From positions 20,774 through 49,667 of the forward strand of contig JBBBWG010000670.1 of the NCBI GenBank assembly GCA_037176905.1: 28,894 nt of DNA, written 5' to 3'. The notes below the pieces were generated by a model. The model was not told where the DNA came from and ran no database searches. It was given only the letters and a program-made list of their open reading frames with translations. Numbering within the stretch: the first letter of the stretch is position 1; every line of letters begins with the position of its first letter. Made by a program: the position numbers and the translations under genes. This DNA is from Azolla pinnata. Taxonomy: Eukaryota; Streptophyta; Polypodiopsida; Salviniales; Salviniaceae. This document shows positions 27,081 to 28,894 of the stretch, piece by piece.

Positions 27081-27178
27081 TGGGCCACGGGGAGAGGAGG
27101 TTGAGAGAGCGTGCGGGGTTCCTTGAGCCGCGCGATGATGGAGTCGAGGAGGGAAACGGCATCGTTGAGAGCTTCCAT
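25059..27178 (-). CDS. EMAPII/Arc1p-type tRNA-binding domain (OB-fold) protein
   Basis: Small protein whose OB fold is the type found at the C-terminus of AIMP1/EMAPII, yeast Arc1p and plant methionyl-tRNA synthetase, which binds tRNA non-specifically, usually to help aminoacylation. Exons: 27178-27080, 26953-26857, 26743-26682, 25881-25792, 25697-25536, 25438-25388, 25308-25227, 25150-25059; 244 aa. Residues 1-33 look helical (MEALNDAVSLLDSIIARLKE), 34-66 form an Ala/Pro linker, and the domain starts near 80 (VHLEVGHVISVDDHP). Family hallmarks are ADKLYVCKLEV, VVAGLRKFL, NLKPAKLAG and SEAMILA. There is no synthetase catalytic domain, so it is a free-standing factor. Introns 4 and 6 have GC donors (AG|GCATGT and AG|GCAAGT); GT alternatives break the frame. 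The exon 3 acceptor (26744) was chosen because it alone keeps phase with exon 2, and it follows a good pyrimidine tract. Confidence 0.92.
26979..27010. repeat. (GGA)10 microsatellite in intron 1 of the tRNA-binding gene
   Basis: Ten GGA units. On the transcript strand this is TCC-rich and lies about 25 bases before the exon 2 acceptor, so it forms part of the polypyrimidine tract. Confidence 0.95.
27031..27077. repeat. (GA)n microsatellite abutting the intron 1 donor
   Basis: About 47 bases of GA dinucleotides with one TAGG interruption. On the gene strand the donor is CAG|GTTTCTCTCTC..., so the CT run starts two bases inside the intron. The 126-base intron is therefore almost entirely pyrimidine repeat. 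Confidence 0.95.
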
Positions 27179-27217
27179 GGCGACTTCGATCTTGGAGCTC
27201 GCGATTGATGCGCAGCA

Positions 27218-27246
27218 GATGGCGATGGCGATGGCGATGGCGATGG
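27218..27246. repeat. (GATGGC)n repeat upstream of the tRNA-binding gene
   Basis: Nearly five GATGGC units 40 bases upstream of the ATG at 27178, in the presumed 5' leader (GCCATC on the transcript strand). It closely resembles the run at 19053 in the LRR receptor leader. Confidence 0.9.
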
Positions 27247-27262
27247 AAACGACAGAGATCGC

Positions 27263-27276
27263 GTTTAGGGTTTCGG
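27263..27276 (-). promoter_or_regulatory. telo-box near the start of the tRNA-binding gene
   Basis: The plus strand reads GTTTAGGGTTTC, so the gene strand carries AAACCCTAAAC about 90 bases upstream of the ATG. Telo-boxes are typical of promoters and leaders of plant translation-related genes, which fits a tRNA-binding factor. Confidence 0.6.
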
Positions 27277-27402
27277 CGGGGGAATGAAACCGAACCTGAT
27301 CCTACCGAGCCTCGAGCCTCAGCTTCGGATCCGAACCTAGAATTCATACAAGCGAAAATTTTGTTCTCTTTAACAATTTTAATTGAAGTATTGTCTTTGA
27401 TT

Positions 27403-27439
27403 AGAAGAAGAAGAAGAAGAAGAAGAAGAAGAAGAAGAA
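27403..27439. repeat. (GAA)12 microsatellite
   Basis: Twelve GAA units, uninterrupted, about 225 bases upstream of the tRNA-binding gene start. Confidence 0.95.
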
Positions 27440-28500
27440 CAAGAGTGTATGTATTTAGTCGTAGTTGAAGTAACGTTTTTTCAGCTGTTTCCGGACGTTT
27501 TCCGATCGATGCTTTTAGGATTAAGGGAGTGCCGATTCCGTCTCTTACTGCTCTCGAGGTACCGACGTAATCGGGAAGATGCTGAGCCACGGAGAGCAGC
27601 TATAGCTTAGCAGCTAAGTATAGAACCCGATTATGCTTTGCATCTATTTTTCTATCCTTTTCCTGATTCGAGGCAGGGCCAAAACGGAGGTCAGTGGGAC
27701 GAAGAGCAGGAATCGGCTGAGCGGTAGTGTTGATGTGGGAGAGACCCAAATTACTTCTGGTTACGTGAGTATGACTGTAACCAACTAGCTGGTCACGAGA
27801 TACGTGTTTTCTCTGCAGTTCTTGTCTTATTTCATGGTGCGACAGTTCTGGAAGGAAGGATCGAGGGGTATAAATTGAAATCTTGTGATTCCAGACTGTA
27901 ACTAACATCCCTTCCAATCCATCTTCCGATCAGAACTCCAAAGGCGGTCCCGTATCAGGAAATTCTAGTTCCATTAGATCTGGGCATCCGACCGATGATG
28001 CCCTCCTCCTGTTGCAAGTCAAGAAGCCAGCAGAGTTGTCGGTTTGTTGCGCGTCTTTCTTTCCCTTCATTTACTCCGATCCCGACTGCTTCACCGACGA
28101 AGAGGGTAACTTTGAAGAGATTCCGAAATCGATCCTGGCTAGCGTCGTTTGTACGATCGATCCGACATACCCACCGCGGACGAGCTTTGTTAATCGGAGA
28201 TCAAACGCGAATCGTAAGGAGGGATTGAAGTGTGCAGAGCGCATTCAGAACGGAACCTCCTCCTCCTATTCCGCTGGTCAAGCCAGACCAGACCCCACAA
28301 GCCAGACCAGACCAGAGCGCATTCTTAAGGCTTGGGTTTGTGTTCTAACGGGCTGGGGAAGCTTCTCGATCTGGCCTTTTATTTTTTTTTCCTGTGACCG
28401 ATCCGAGGGCTCCTCGAGAAAGCTTTCTGAATTAATCCGGGGCTCTCATCGACCGGCGAGAGCTGCTTCTGAGGGCCAGCGATTCGGATCGTAAGCTCTC

Positions 28501-28528
28501 TAAACCCTAAACCCTAAACCCTAAACCC
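28501..28528. repeat. short interstitial telomeric block (TAAACCC)4 between 9-bp direct repeats
   Basis: Exactly four TAAACCC units, 28 bases, with no mismatch. The nine bases TAAGCTCTC occur immediately before (28492-28500) and immediately after (28529-28537). It also serves as a quadruple telo-box and may regulate a gene further right. Confidence 0.9.
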
Positions 28529-28894
28529 TAAGCTCTCGGGGGAAAAACTTCTTAAAATCTGGCGTTTCGTTCTGCGTCTCTTGGGTGCTGAACGCAAAGC
28601 CAGGAAGAAAGAACGTGCGTAGGTGTGAACGCGGACAAAACAAAAAACGACACATGGGCGGCCGTGCCGTGTGAAAGCGGACAAAAGGCCGTATATTCTT
28701 AGAGCGTTTCCTTTTTCTTTTTCTTATTTTTTTGGAGTTTTTCTTCTCTTTTCTTTTGCCCATCTTTTTACTCAACTTGGGGAGGAAGCGAAAAAAAGAA
28801 AAAGGAATGATAATAATAATAATAATCATAAGAATAATTCAGGAGAATAATTTCTTTGCCCATCTTCTTAGCAAGAATTTGGAAGCCAAAAATT

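Larger units (their letters stand above)
27247..28894. other. right-end region without a recognised gene
   Basis: Upstream of the tRNA-binding gene I recognise no further protein. A 160-codon open frame at 28012-28494 (plus) lacks an ATG and a recognisable domain, and a 105-codon frame at 27600-27917 (minus) has no known motif. The (TAAACCC)4 block and purine-rich sequence near 28500 could mark the promoter of a plus-strand gene lying beyond the window. An 11-base direct repeat AGAGCGCATTC occurs at 28236 and 28314, and a (TAA)6 run at about 28809-28826. Confidence 0.5.

Noticed and set aside
26514-27590. A 358-codon minus-strand open frame spanning the start of the tRNA-binding gene
   Set aside because: It reads through introns and microsatellites in a mostly non-coding frame. 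The spliced model with conserved phases explains the region better.
28012-28494. A 160-codon plus-strand open frame at the right end
   Set aside because: It begins with TTG, has no recognisable domain and reads like GC-rich promoter or leader DNA just before the telomeric block.

Overview
The window is nuclear DNA from a land plant. The evidence is a set of split genes with GT-AG introns of roughly 80 to 1,570 bases, plant-type telomere repeats (TTTAGGG/CCCTAAA), telo-box motifs near gene starts, and plant-only families such as the SCAB actin-binding protein. I cannot name the species. Nothing here is prokaryotic, and there are no tRNA, rRNA or CRISPR features.

Five protein-coding genes can be assembled exon by exon. 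(1) ARL8 small GTPase, + strand, 1870-2893; its first coding exon is not visible, so it probably lies left of the window. (2) SCAB1-like actin-binding protein, - strand, 4500-8673, 11 coding exons, 525 aa. (3) PEX6 peroxisomal AAA ATPase, - strand, 12679-17551, 15 coding exons, 984 aa. (4) An LRR receptor-like protein with a kinase-like domain lacking the catalytic residues, + strand, 19270-23680, 4 coding exons, about 857 aa. (5) A small protein with an EMAPII/Arc1p-type tRNA-binding OB fold, - strand, 25059-27178, 8 coding exons, 244 aa, two of whose introns appear to use GC-AG sites. The genes are unrelated housekeeping and signalling functions; I see no sign of a pathway cluster.

Layout: ARL8 and SCAB1 converge on a gap holding two imperfect ~75-bp duplications. 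Between SCAB1 and the 3' end of PEX6 lie 4 kb dominated by simple-sequence DNA: a purine-rich minisatellite, a (CT)n tract, an (AT)n tract, and about 760 bp of alternating TG/CA/TA. PEX6 and the LRR receptor gene diverge from a 1.7-kb region that holds a ~240-bp interstitial telomeric array with a recurring TTCAG interruption. The LRR gene and the tRNA-binding gene converge on a gap with an 18-bp minisatellite. The right end holds microsatellites, and an exact (TAAACCC)4 block flanked by 9-bp direct repeats.

I found no clearly undescribed gene system. The items most worth a second look are the apparent pseudokinase receptor, the paired GC-AG introns, the telomeric insertions, and the composite unusual-DNA block upstream of SCAB1.
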